Assembly: GCA_900550565.1 (NCBI GenBank)
Contig: URSG01000018.1
Location: 1-15,538 of the forward strand
Source of the DNA: an uncultured Rickettsiales bacterium
GTDB taxonomy: Bacteria; Pseudomonadota; Alphaproteobacteria; Rs-D84
DNA length: 15,538 nt
Direction: 5' to 3'
This document shows, piece after piece, positions 1 to 6,132 of the stretch. The stretch's first letter is position 1. The number at the start of each line of letters is the position of its first letter. A program made the position numbers and the translations under genes. Under the pieces are notes generated by a model. That model was not told the origin of the DNA, made no database searches, and saw nothing but the letters and a program-made list of their open reading frames with translations.

Positions 1-1
1 G

Positions 2-745
2 GACGTTTTAACCGACGTATCGTTTAATATCAGCGCGGGCGCATTTTACTTTCTGTCGGGGGCATCGGGTGCTGGGAAAACAACGCTGTTGCGCCTGGTG
101 TATCAATTACACAAGCCGTCACGTGGGCAAATTAAAATTTTTGGCAATATAACAAACGAAATGTCACGCGATGACATCGCACGTATGCGACACAAAATGG
201 CGATTGTATTCCAAGAATATTCGTTGCTGTCGCATTTAACTGTGTTTGATAACATTGCATTGCCACTGCGCGTGCGTGGCGTCAGCGAAGGAAAAATTAA
301 AAAACTGGTGGCCAAGGTTTTAGAATGGGTCGGCCTGGCCAAATATGCCGATGCGAATCCGCTGTCATTATCTGGCGGACAACAGCAACGCGTATCTGTG
401 GCGCGCGCCATTATTGTCCAGCCGTCAATATTACTGGCCGACGAACCGACGGGCAATCTGGACGATGAAAACGCGTCGCGTTTGATGGACCTGTTTATCC
501 AGATGAATAAAATGTTTGGCACGACGATTATATTGGCCACACATAACAAGAAACTGATGGACACATATAAATTCCCAGTGATTCACGTTGAAAATCATCG
601 CGTTGGATTTGGCACGCACCCGTCTGTGGCCGCGTCCCAACCCCAGGAAACAAAAACCGACACCAAAAAAATATGGAAGGGGCCAAAACCACAAAACTAT
701 TTCACAGAACTATCAAAACAATTTGACGATATTGGGAACGCATAA
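2..745 (+). CDS. ftsE: Cell division ATP-binding protein FtsE (5' partial)
   Basis: ABC-type ATPase that pairs with the membrane protein FtsX. FtsEX works at the septum, coupling ATP hydrolysis to activation of peptidoglycan hydrolases. The reading frame is open from base 2, so the true start lies upstream of the window; 247 residues are visible. The Walker A motif GASGAGKTT is encoded at about 59-85, so a TTG start at 89 would delete it and is wrong. The ABC signature LSGGQQQR, Walker B ILLADEP and the switch histidine in ATHNK follow in order. After the ATPase core there is a Lys/Pro/Gln-rich tail of about 45 residues, somewhat longer than in the compact enterobacterial protein. The stop codon overlaps the ftsX start by one base (TAATG), which indicates translational coupling. 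The adjacent FtsX makes the FtsE assignment firm over other ABC ATPases such as LolD. Confidence 0.95.
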   Translation, partial: DVLTDVSFNISAGAFYFLSGASGAGKTTLLRLVYQLHKPSRGQIKIFGNITNEMSRDDIARMRHKMAIVFQEYSLLSHLTVFDNIALPLRVRGVSEGKIKKLVAKVLEWVGLAKYADANPLSLSGGQQQRVSVARAIIVQPSILLADEPTGNLDDENASRLMDLFIQMNKMFGTTIILATHNKKLMDTYKFPVIHVENHRVGFGTHPSVAASQPQETKTDTKKIWKGPKPQNYFTELSKQFDDIGNA

Positions 746-1584
746 TGAAATCACCTGTTGTATTTTCACTGGTTCGCAGCCAATCAATTTTTATGACAGC
801 AATTATGTCATTGCTGACGTTTCTGGCGGTATTGGCGTTTGGGATTTGCCTGTCTATTGGCACGGGCGTAATGCGTTGGAATACCCAGTGGGATTTGTTT
901 GCCACGGTCCAGGTTATGGACACAGACAAGGCCGGCACGGTCAAAAATATCATCAAAGAAAACAAGGCTAAAACGGTTTCTGTGACCGAAATTACCCCTG
1001 ACCAGATGGCCGATTTAATGCGTCCGTGGTTGTCATCTGGGGACGACGCGTTGAAAAATTATCTGCCCCAGATGTATGAAATTCAGTTTAAAACAAAATC
1101 TGATTTGGACGCGTTTGGTCGCCTGATTGGCGACAATGCACGATTTTTATCACACAGTGCGGCATTAAAAAATTCCACCACTGCTGGTTGGTATATGATT
1201 ATGATTTCGGCATTGGTTTTGGCGATGGTATTGGGCGCGATTGGGGTGTGCATATCGTATATTGCACGCAATACTGCACTGTTGCATAAACGCGAACTGG
1301 AAATATTAAACCAGATTGGTGCAACCGATTCGTTTGTTGCGCGCCAAATGCAAATTATCGTCACAAAAATATCTGCGACGGCTGGGCTGGCTGGGTTCTG
1401 TGCGGCGGTGTTGGTATTACTGATGATTCTGGGTGCGGCACACGGTGCGCGTGTTGGACTGATGGCGATGATGGGTTTGTCTGGGGCCGGTTGGATAACA
1501 TTGGCACTGTTGCCTGTGGCCATTGTGATATTTGCAATTTATATAACACGTCGCACAACACTGAAAATTTTGGCAAATGACTAA
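745..1584 (+). CDS. ftsX: Cell division permease-like protein FtsX
   Basis: Integral inner-membrane partner of FtsE. It is 279 residues long, with the usual FtsX layout: a short cytoplasmic start, a first membrane segment at about 18-40, an extracytoplasmic domain at about 41-148, then three more membrane segments at about 150-173, 209-231 and 249-267. The loop containing HKRELEILNQIGATDSFVARQ (residues 181-201) is the conserved cytoplasmic coupling segment of FtsX/MacB-type permeases. The start overlaps the ftsE stop by one base, and the last eight bases overlap the next gene. The extracytoplasmic domain is where FtsX normally contacts a hydrolase or its activator; the partner here cannot be read from this window. 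Confidence 0.95.
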   Translation: MKSPVVFSLVRSQSIFMTAIMSLLTFLAVLAFGICLSIGTGVMRWNTQWDLFATVQVMDTDKAGTVKNIIKENKAKTVSVTEITPDQMADLMRPWLSSGDDALKNYLPQMYEIQFKTKSDLDAFGRLIGDNARFLSHSAALKNSTTAGWYMIMISALVLAMVLGAIGVCISYIARNTALLHKRELEILNQIGATDSFVARQMQIIVTKISATAGLAGFCAAVLVLLMILGAAHGARVGLMAMMGLSGAGWITLALLPVAIVIFAIYITRRTTLKILAND

Positions 1585-2128
1585 ATCGCTGATGAAATTA
1601 CTGACACCTTCTTTGTTGTTTTTGGGGTTATTTGTGCTGGGCGGCATGATGTTCAAGTCTATGGCCCCGACCCAGTGCGGAACAATATTACCCGATGACA
1701 GTATATTTGTTTTAACGGGCGATATGCGTCGGATTCCATTTGCGATGCGAATGTTGCGAACATACCCTGATGCAGATTTATATATCATTGGCGTAGGCGC
1801 AGACGCATCATACGAAATGACACGCCGTGTGACGATTGAATCCGAATCGCAATCCACATACCAGAACGCACGTGCAATTCACGATATTGTTGTCCGCGCT
1901 GGCCTGGATCGCATTGTTTTAATCACGACCGAAGATCATATGAACCGTGCATCATACCTGGTTCGTTCAGAATTACCAAATGTAGAGGTTGTCACGTGCC
2001 CTGCCCGTCTGGCCGGAATGCCGCCGGCGCGTCGTCTGGAACGTTGGACCATAGAGTATGTAAAATACATCGTCACTATGTTTGGTATCAAAGAAGGCTA
2101 CACACATCAATCACAAGGGGAAAAATAG
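1577..2128 (+). CDS. DUF218/YdcF-family membrane-anchored protein
   Basis: A 183-residue protein with one N-terminal membrane segment (about 8-28) followed by a DUF218 domain. The family features are visible: a strand ending in LTGD-MRR (46-52), a second strand IIGVGAD (70-76), the motif ESQSTYQNA (90-98) matching the family's E-x-x-S-x-x-T-x-x-N-A box, and ITTEDHMNRA (116-125) matching the TSxxHMxRA box. DUF218 proteins (YdcF, SanA, ElyC) are linked to envelope integrity, and some bind nucleotide-like ligands; the reaction is not established. The start overlaps ftsX by eight bases and the stop lies four bases before plsC. This ftsE-ftsX-DUF218-plsC order recurs in Alphaproteobacteria, which suggests a role in envelope growth. 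Confidence 0.88.
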   Translation: MTKSLMKLLTPSLLFLGLFVLGGMMFKSMAPTQCGTILPDDSIFVLTGDMRRIPFAMRMLRTYPDADLYIIGVGADASYEMTRRVTIESESQSTYQNARAIHDIVVRAGLDRIVLITTEDHMNRASYLVRSELPNVEVVTCPARLAGMPPARRLERWTIEYVKYIVTMFGIKEGYTHQSQGEK

Positions 2129-2132
2129 CGAA

Positions 2133-2840
2133 ATGTTAAAAACGATTTTGTTTAAATTTTTATTGGCAATTTATTATCTGATTTGGGCGCCAATTATATT
2201 GGTTGGCCTGGTGTATAAACCATTAAATGATTTTCTGGTGATCACCTGTGCCGGTGGTGTATTGGTTCTGGCACGACTGATTGTCGGGATAAAATACGAA
2301 ATACATTATCCACCGGTTGAAGAAAACGGCGTTCCTGTTGCCCCAAACGGCAATGCGCGCCTTGATGGCAAGGCTATTGTTGCGGCCAAGCATATGTCTA
2401 TTTTGGAAATTGCGATTTTATCAACCCATATTCCGAATTCATTTTTTATTGTAAAGCGTGAAATAATGTGGCTGCCAATTTATGGTTGGGCATTTTGGCG
2501 TATGGGTCTGCAACCGGTAAATCGTGCGCGTGGTGCAACAAATATGAAAAAATTGGCCCATGCGGTTGGCGAAAAAATTATGAACGGCCAAACGCTGGTC
2601 ATTTTTCCCGAAGGCACCCGTGTAAAGCCTGGCGCGCGTCCACAACTGCGTCGCGGATTACTGTTTTTGGCCCACGAATTAAAACTGCCAATTTTACCAG
2701 TTGGCACTGACGCAGGCCTGTATTGGCCAAAGCACGGCCGTATGCGTGGTGGCACTGCAAATATATGGATAGAACCGATATTGCCGTGCAACGCATCGTT
2801 GGACGAAATTCGTGACGCAATCAACCGTCACAGTGCATAA
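2133..2840 (+). CDS. plsC: 1-acyl-sn-glycerol-3-phosphate acyltransferase (PlsC family)
   Basis: Membrane acyltransferase expected to convert lysophosphatidate to phosphatidate in phospholipid synthesis. I start it at ATG 2133 (235 residues), because AAGGGG at 2115-2120 is a good ribosome site and an earlier in-frame ATG at 2082 lies inside the upstream gene. One or two hydrophobic stretches occur at about 5-50. Acyltransferase motif I is HMSILE (residues 87-92), an HX4E form where HX4D is usual. Motif II is around KREIMWLPIYGW (108-119), motif III is FPEGTR (158-163), and motif IV is the LPILPVGTDAG stretch. It is the last gene of the ftsEX operon and ends directly at a strong terminator. 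Related lysophospholipid acyltransferases, such as an ornithine-lipid OlsA type, cannot be excluded on motifs alone. Confidence 0.9.
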   Translation: MLKTILFKFLLAIYYLIWAPIILVGLVYKPLNDFLVITCAGGVLVLARLIVGIKYEIHYPPVEENGVPVAPNGNARLDGKAIVAAKHMSILEIAILSTHIPNSFFIVKREIMWLPIYGWAFWRMGLQPVNRARGATNMKKLAHAVGEKIMNGQTLVIFPEGTRVKPGARPQLRRGLLFLAHELKLPILPVGTDAGLYWPKHGRMRGGTANIWIEPILPCNASLDEIRDAINRHSA

Positions 2841-2870
2841 AAAACACCGCCAAACGGCGGTGTTTTTTTT
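2841..2870. terminator. Bidirectional Rho-independent terminator after plsC
   Basis: An 11-bp perfect stem (AAAACACCGCC paired with GGCGGTGTTTT) with an AAAC loop, followed by eight T on the plus strand and preceded by an A run. It lies one base after the plsC stop and just beyond the end of the convergent nuclease gene, so it can serve both transcripts. Confidence 0.93.
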
Positions 2871-2881
2871 ATCACTTTATC

Positions 2882-3292
2882 TTACTCGCACCAACCTGCG
2901 CGACGACCACCACTATACGGTCGCCCCAGTTTTTCCTGAACCAAAATCGTGCCAACATCGCGTCCAGACGCGTCCAAGACCCGCGCATCAATTCGCCCCA
3001 GGTATTTGTCATCTTTGATTTTGCGCAATTCAACAACCGTTCCAACCGGTATCAGTTCTGCCAATCGTGCCTTGGCGGCAAATGCCGCACGAATTTCAGA
3101 TTTACATTCGCCGTGGATTTCGGGCGTATCAACATTTATCAGGCGAACGCGCACCGTGATTTTTGTATCATCTGCCAGGGCGACGCGACCTGCGAACGTA
3201 TCACCATCAATAATATAGTCCACCACCGCCGGCGTGGCATTCGCCACCCCGACAACCCAGAACGCAACTAAAAAAGAAATTATCCTGAACAT
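2882..3292 (-). CDS. Secreted thermonuclease-like (SNase domain) protein
   Basis: A 136-residue protein with an N-terminal signal peptide (about 1-19, ending VANA) followed by a staphylococcal-nuclease domain. The active-site pattern of the family is kept: DGDT (29-32), R50 in VRVRLINVDTPEI, D55 and E58, then DKYLGR providing the second arginine. By family knowledge this is a calcium-dependent phosphodiesterase that degrades DNA or RNA outside the cytoplasm. Cys63 and the Cys two residues from the end could form a disulfide. The gene lies downstream of tolB on the same strand but after the tolB terminator. The ribosome site is weak (GAGAA near the start). Such small SNase proteins are common in Alphaproteobacteria, and activity on nucleic acid is likely but not shown. 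Confidence 0.88.
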   Translation of the reverse strand: MFRIISFLVAFWVVGVANATPAVVDYIIDGDTFAGRVALADDTKITVRVRLINVDTPEIHGECKSEIRAAFAAKARLAELIPVGTVVELRKIKDDKYLGRIDARVLDASGRDVGTILVQEKLGRPYSGGRRAGWCE

Positions 3293-3322
3293 CTATTCTC
3301 TATGCTCTATTATCTATTCTAT
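3291..3322 (-). promoter_or_regulatory. Possible leader/promoter of the nuclease gene
   Basis: The only space between the tolB terminator and the nuclease start is about 30 bp, made of CTATT/CTCTAT words. ATCTATTCT occurs twice as a perfect 9-bp direct repeat (3291-3299 and 3312-3320). On the minus strand a GATAAT -10-like box is 15 bp downstream of TTGGCG in the terminator hairpin. This is a weak promoter case; readthrough from tolB is equally possible. Confidence 0.25.
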
Positions 3323-3348
3323 AAAAACGCGCCAAATGGCGCGTTTTT
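3321..3348 (-). terminator. Rho-independent terminator of tolB
   Basis: An 11-bp stem (3323-3333 with 3338-3348) around a 4-base loop, read on the minus strand directly after the tolB stop and followed by a T run. The stem is GC-rich in its upper half (CGCGCC/GGCGCG). Confidence 0.9.
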
Positions 3349-4664
3349 TACGGTAATTTTGGCGACCACGTCGGTTCAACGCCATTAACATTTTCTGGCA
3401 ATTCTATGTCATAGACATTTTGCCCGGTAATATCAACGCTGCGAATATGGCTGATGCGTTCAATCCCGTCCAGGGCCTTTTCTGTTTCGTAATACACCAC
3501 CCGACGCGAGCCTGGGGCCCAGGACGGAGCCTCCATATACCAGCCACCGGCCAAGATTTTTTCATTACGTCCCCGTGGGTCCATAATACCAATGTAAAAC
3601 GTATCATCAGCAATCTTGGTAAATGCGATGAATTGACCGTCTGGCGACCAGGCCGGCGTCGCATAACGCCCCGCCCCATACGTCAGGCGCGTTGGTTTCA
3701 GCGTATCTAAATCCATAATCCAAATCTGTTGATTGCCACTGCGATCCGAATTAAATACCATTTTTTTACCATCAGGCGAATATGACGGACTGGTATTCAA
3801 CGAATTACCAAACGTCAGTTGTCGCAACTGTTTTGATTCAATATCGTATTCATAAATATGCGTAATTCCATTTTTTACCAACGACAATGCAACGCGTGAC
3901 CCGTCGGGCGAAAAACGTGGCGCAAAATTCATACCACCAAATTGCCCCAGACGACGTTGCGCCCCGGTATTCAAATCCAACGTCCAGACCATCGGGTCAT
4001 CATTGCGGAACGACAAGAATACAACCGTTTGCATATTTGGCGAAAAATGCGGCGACATAACAAACGTCTTGCTATCAGACAAATACCGCAGACCATATCC
4101 GTCTTGGTCCATTATTGCCATACGTTTTGTCCGGTTATGTACTGGGCCTGTTTCGGCAATAAAAACGATTTGCGTATCAAAATAGCCAACTTCGCCCGTC
4201 AGGCGTTCATAAATCGCGTCGGCCATAATATGCGCCAAACGTCGCGCTGACTTTTTGGACGAAATCAGCGATTGCGCCTCTATCTGTTCTGTGCCGGCAA
4301 CGTCCCAAACATAGAATTCCAGTTTATATTGCCCCCCTGTTGTGACCAGTTTCGCCTGGACCAAAACCTGGGCCTTTATCGCAGACCACAATTTGAAATC
4401 CGGCATATCGCCCATTTTTACATATTCTGGGAACGCATCGTGATTTGCAATACGGAACAGTCCCGTTGATTTCAGGTCGCGTTCAACAACCTCGCGTATC
4501 ATTGCGGCATCTTTGGCCGACGCATTTCCTGCGATTTCAAACTTTTGCACTGCGATTGAAATCGGTTGGGTTGCACCTGCGATAATATCAACCTTTAATT
4601 CTGCGCGTGCTGGCAACGCAAACGCGATACACATAATAAATAAAGCCAATACCTTTTTGAACAT
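3348..4664 (-). CDS. tolB: Tol-Pal system periplasmic beta-propeller protein TolB
   Basis: Periplasmic part of the Tol-Pal complex, which binds Pal and helps keep the outer membrane attached and drawn in during division. I use the ATG at 4664 (438 residues), preceded by GAAGGGGA with good spacing. It gives a clean signal peptide (1-21, ending PARA), whereas the longer open frame upstream has no ribosome site and would bury the signal. The N-terminal TolB domain spans about 22-160. The C-terminal six-bladed propeller follows, with the repeated blade motif seen as FSPDGSRVA, YSPDGKKMVF and WSPDGQFIAFT. Length matches the family. The usual neighbours tolQ, tolR, tolA and pal are not in this window, so tolB stands apart from them here. 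Confidence 0.96.
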   Translation of the reverse strand: MFKKVLALFIMCIAFALPARAELKVDIIAGATQPISIAVQKFEIAGNASAKDAAMIREVVERDLKSTGLFRIANHDAFPEYVKMGDMPDFKLWSAIKAQVLVQAKLVTTGGQYKLEFYVWDVAGTEQIEAQSLISSKKSARRLAHIMADAIYERLTGEVGYFDTQIVFIAETGPVHNRTKRMAIMDQDGYGLRYLSDSKTFVMSPHFSPNMQTVVFLSFRNDDPMVWTLDLNTGAQRRLGQFGGMNFAPRFSPDGSRVALSLVKNGITHIYEYDIESKQLRQLTFGNSLNTSPSYSPDGKKMVFNSDRSGNQQIWIMDLDTLKPTRLTYGAGRYATPAWSPDGQFIAFTKIADDTFYIGIMDPRGRNEKILAGGWYMEAPSWAPGSRRVVYYETEKALDGIERISHIRSVDITGQNVYDIELPENVNGVEPTWSPKLP

Positions 4665-4695
4665 AGTAAATTCCCCTTCAATAAATACGCGTTTA

Positions 4696-4724
4696 ATTCT
4701 ACATGCAAGAATAAAAAAAATCAA
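4696..4724 (-). promoter_or_regulatory. Predicted sigma-70-type promoter of tolB
   Basis: On the minus strand TTGATT (4719-4724) and TAGAAT (4696-4701) are separated by 17 bp. The implied transcription start leaves a leader of about 25 bases before the tolB ATG, which fits the ribosome site there. Confidence 0.55.
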
Positions 4725-4798
4725 ACATCTATTATCATCACTAACCACAATACAACCGTCCCCACAACCGCCATTACAACAGTAATTACAGCCGCCAT
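4721..4798 (-). other. Small hydrophobic ORF (25 codons), coding status doubtful
   Basis: An ATG at 4798 opens a 25-codon frame on the minus strand ending in TGA at 4721-4723. Nearly every residue is Ala, Val, Leu, Ile or Met, as in a single membrane helix, and the peptide ends in Ile-Asp-Val. It fills most of the otherwise geneless gap upstream of tolB. I see no ribosome site before the ATG. The stretch is strongly C/A-biased on the plus strand, which by itself produces such residues on the other strand. I list it as a possibility only. Confidence 0.15.
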
Positions 4799-4808
4799 CA
4801 CATTTGTA

Positions 4809-4836
4809 TTGACAAACGTCAACACAATGTTATAGT
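4809..4836 (+). promoter_or_regulatory. Sigma-70-type promoter with overlapping inverted repeat, upstream of the RHH gene
   Basis: A consensus -35 box TTGACA (4809-4814) and a -10 box TATAGT (4831-4836) are 16 bp apart. The -35 box is also the left half of an inverted repeat, TTGAC-AAAC-GTCAA (4809-4822), which looks like an operator. A repressor bound there would block RNA polymerase. The next gene encodes a ribbon-helix-helix protein, so self-repression is a natural inference. Confidence 0.65.
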
Positions 4837-4881
4837 CATTTGTAAAGACGCTGGTATTGTAATTAGTATAGGAGTTAGTAT

Positions 4882-5106
4882 ATGCCAAATGTTATGCAGC
4901 AATTATTCATAATGAACATAGAAACCCTGCTGCGTGAATATGCCGCGTATCGCGCATTTAATAAATCTGATTGCGTTATAAATATGCGAATTCCACGCCC
5001 TATTTTGGACCGGATAAAACAACTGGCCGAACAGCAACACGTCCCATACCAATCACTGATATCATCGGTTCTGTTTTCATTGGCCAACATAGAAGAACAA
5101 AAATAA
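4882..5106 (+). CDS. Small ribbon-helix-helix (CopG/antitoxin-like) putative DNA-binding protein
   Basis: A 74-residue protein. The start at 4882 is supported by AGGAG (4870-4874) seven bases upstream. The C-terminal half has the pattern of a ribbon-helix-helix domain: strand VINMRIP (32-38), first helix PILDRIKQLAEQQ (40-52), then VPYQSLISSVLFSLA (54-68), the 'PYQ-L' turn and second helix seen in CopG/BrnA-type antitoxins. The N-terminal 30 residues form a separate amphipathic segment of unknown role. No toxin gene lies beside it: a terminator follows at once and the next gene is convergent. It could be an orphan antitoxin or a free-standing regulator. The inverted repeat in its promoter fits autoregulation. 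Family fit is good; DNA target and role are inference. Confidence 0.72.
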   Translation: MPNVMQQLFIMNIETLLREYAAYRAFNKSDCVINMRIPRPILDRIKQLAEQQHVPYQSLISSVLFSLANIEEQK

Positions 5107-5110
5107 TTAC

Positions 5111-5147
5111 AAAAAAAACAGGTGTCCAAACGGACACCTGATTTTTT
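5111..5147. terminator. Bidirectional Rho-independent terminator between convergent genes
   Basis: Perfect 9-bp stem CAGGTGTCC (5119-5127) and GGACACCTG (5132-5140), loop AAAC, with eight A before it and six T after it. It closes the RHH gene on the plus strand and the pilin-like gene on the minus strand. Confidence 0.93.
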
Positions 5148-5158
5148 ATTATCTGTGA

Positions 5159-5509
5159 TTACCAATTTCTCAGCACGGCATCACAACCCATTGTGCTCAT
5201 ACCGGCCTGACTGACCAAGAACGACAGGACAACACCAATACCGAACAGCAATACAAAGCCGACCATCATACCGATACCCTTGTCTTTTAAATCGTCTTTT
5301 TTAACTTCGCCCTTAGAGATAAATCCCCACGCCCAACCTGCAATAACAAATGCTGCGCCAACAAACGCCAATGTTCGCAATGTTTTGAACACACCGTGCA
5401 TTTGGGCAATCAACGCACACAGGCCATTATCGCCGCCGGCTGCGAATGCAGGAACAGACACCATAACGCCAATCAACGCAAAGTTTAATTTGTTTATCAG
5501 TTTTTTCAT
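5159..5509 (-). CDS. VirB2/TrbC-like small membrane protein (putative pilin)
   Basis: A 116-residue protein when started at ATG 5509, where AGGGGA stands just upstream; the longer open frame to 5551 has no ribosome site and runs into the promoter. A signal peptide covers about 1-23 (ending AFA, then AGG). Two hydrophobic helices follow at about 46-66 and 78-100, joined by a charged loop rich in Lys and Asp (67-77). This is the layout of VirB2/TrbC pilins of type IV secretion systems: cleaved leader, two helices and a short polar turn. Cys31 and Cys109 could pair. No other virB, trb or tra gene is present and the gene has its own promoter and terminator. It could be an orphan pilin whose machinery lies elsewhere, or a look-alike two-helix membrane protein. 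Confidence 0.65.
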   Translation of the reverse strand: MKKLINKLNFALIGVMVSVPAFAAGGDNGLCALIAQMHGVFKTLRTLAFVGAAFVIAGWAWGFISKGEVKKDDLKDKGIGMMVGFVLLFGIGVVLSFLVSQAGMSTMGCDAVLRNW

Positions 5510-5541
5510 ATAAATCCCCTTTTGCTTTCTTTGATATACTG

Positions 5542-5570
5542 ATTTTATCATAATTTCCCCACCCTTTCAA
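5542..5570 (-). promoter_or_regulatory. Predicted sigma-70-type promoter of the VirB2-like gene
   Basis: On the minus strand TTGAAA (5565-5570) and TAAAAT (5542-5547) are separated by 17 bp, each one base off consensus. It starts within a few bases of the end of the upstream terminator region and leaves a leader of about 25-30 bases before the ATG at 5509. Confidence 0.65.
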
Positions 5571-5574
5571 ATAT

Positions 5575-5598
5575 AAAAAACACGCCACACGTGGCGCA
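5575..5598 (-). terminator. Second, weaker terminator-like hairpin after the lipoprotein gene
   Basis: On the minus strand a GCGCCA/TGGCGT stem (one G-U pair) with a four-base loop is followed by six T. It lies about 20 bp past the main lipoprotein terminator and would act as a back-up just ahead of the next promoter. Confidence 0.5.
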
Positions 5599-5616
5599 CA
5601 CCAATGTTGCGTTTAT

Positions 5617-5646
5617 AAAAAAAATGCGCCAATGGCGCATTTTTTT
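5617..5646 (-). terminator. Rho-independent terminator of the lipoprotein gene
   Basis: Perfect 7-bp GC-rich stem ATGCGCC (5624-5630) and GGCGCAT (5634-5640) with a three-base loop. A T run follows on the minus strand and the hairpin starts at the lipoprotein stop codon. The plus strand also carries six T after the stem. Confidence 0.88.
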
Positions 5647-6004
5647 ACTGCGAAACAATTATATAACGACGTTTCAAAACCGGCTGATTGCAGGTCTTGC
5701 AACCACAGGACGGGGCGTCCACAACCTCGCGCGCGGCCGGAACAATAATCTGGCGGTCGTGACGTGGTGCCTGGCCCAGGTTGTCACGCGCATACAAATC
5801 TGAACAACGGGTATTACGATACACAATCTTTTTACCGTTATTCATATCATAAACATCATTGCTGAAACGATGACCGTTTTCGCCCATTGTGTAAATGCAA
5901 TCTTCGCCATCTTGGGTATAGCGAACGCCACCCTTGTAATAATCATAACTGCTGCATGCCGCCAATGCTGACAACGCCAAAACAGAAACCAAAACTTTTT
6001 TCAT
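5645..6004 (-). CDS. Small predicted lipoprotein, function unknown
   Basis: A 119-residue protein with a textbook lipoprotein signal: MKKVLVSVLALSALAAC, lipobox LAAC with the lipidated Cys at 17, followed by Ser-Ser, which by the enterobacterial +2 rule would favour the outer membrane. The mature part is polar, with a Tyr/Gly-rich start (YDYYKGGVRYTQDG). Single cysteines lie at 36 and 67, and a CxCxxC cluster lies near the end (100-105). The cysteines could form disulfides or bind a metal. I do not recognise a family. It is a single-gene unit with its own promoter and terminator, divergent from the aldolase gene and next to the VirB2-like gene. A link to that gene, for example as a VirB7-like lipoprotein, is only a guess and the length is greater than usual for VirB7. 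Confidence 0.8.
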   Translation of the reverse strand: MKKVLVSVLALSALAACSSYDYYKGGVRYTQDGEDCIYTMGENGHRFSNDVYDMNNGKKIVYRNTRCSDLYARDNLGQAPRHDRQIIVPAAREVVDAPSCGCKTCNQPVLKRRYIIVSQ

Positions 6005-6063
6005 ATCGCACCCTTTACGGTTTTTATCTGCGTTCTCTGTCCAGCCCCCCGATTCGTGATTTT

Positions 6064-6091
6064 ATTATTGCACAAAATCGCCCGTTGTCAA
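6064..6091 (-). promoter_or_regulatory. Predicted sigma-70-type promoter of the lipoprotein gene
   Basis: On the minus strand a consensus TTGACA (6086-6091) and AATAAT (6064-6069, one base off TATAAT) are 16 bp apart. This is the same -35 box and spacing as the RHH promoter. Confidence 0.6.
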
Positions 6092-6132
6092 GTTTTGTCA
6101 TAAATTTTCCACAGGCGCGTTTGCCACAAATA

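Noticed and set aside
1083..1857. Minus-strand open frames antisense to ftsX and the DUF218 gene
   Set aside because: They are shadows of coding sequence on the plus strand, with no ribosome sites and no motifs.
4665..4748. Longer tolB start at 4748 (28 extra residues)
   Set aside because: It would place the signal peptide internally and run through the predicted promoter. GAAGGGGA supports the ATG at 4664.
4809..6004. A toxin-antitoxin or compact mobile module made of the RHH, VirB2-like and lipoprotein genes
   Set aside because: Each gene has its own promoter and terminator, the orientations differ, and there is no toxin, integrase or flanking repeat, so nothing shows that they act together.
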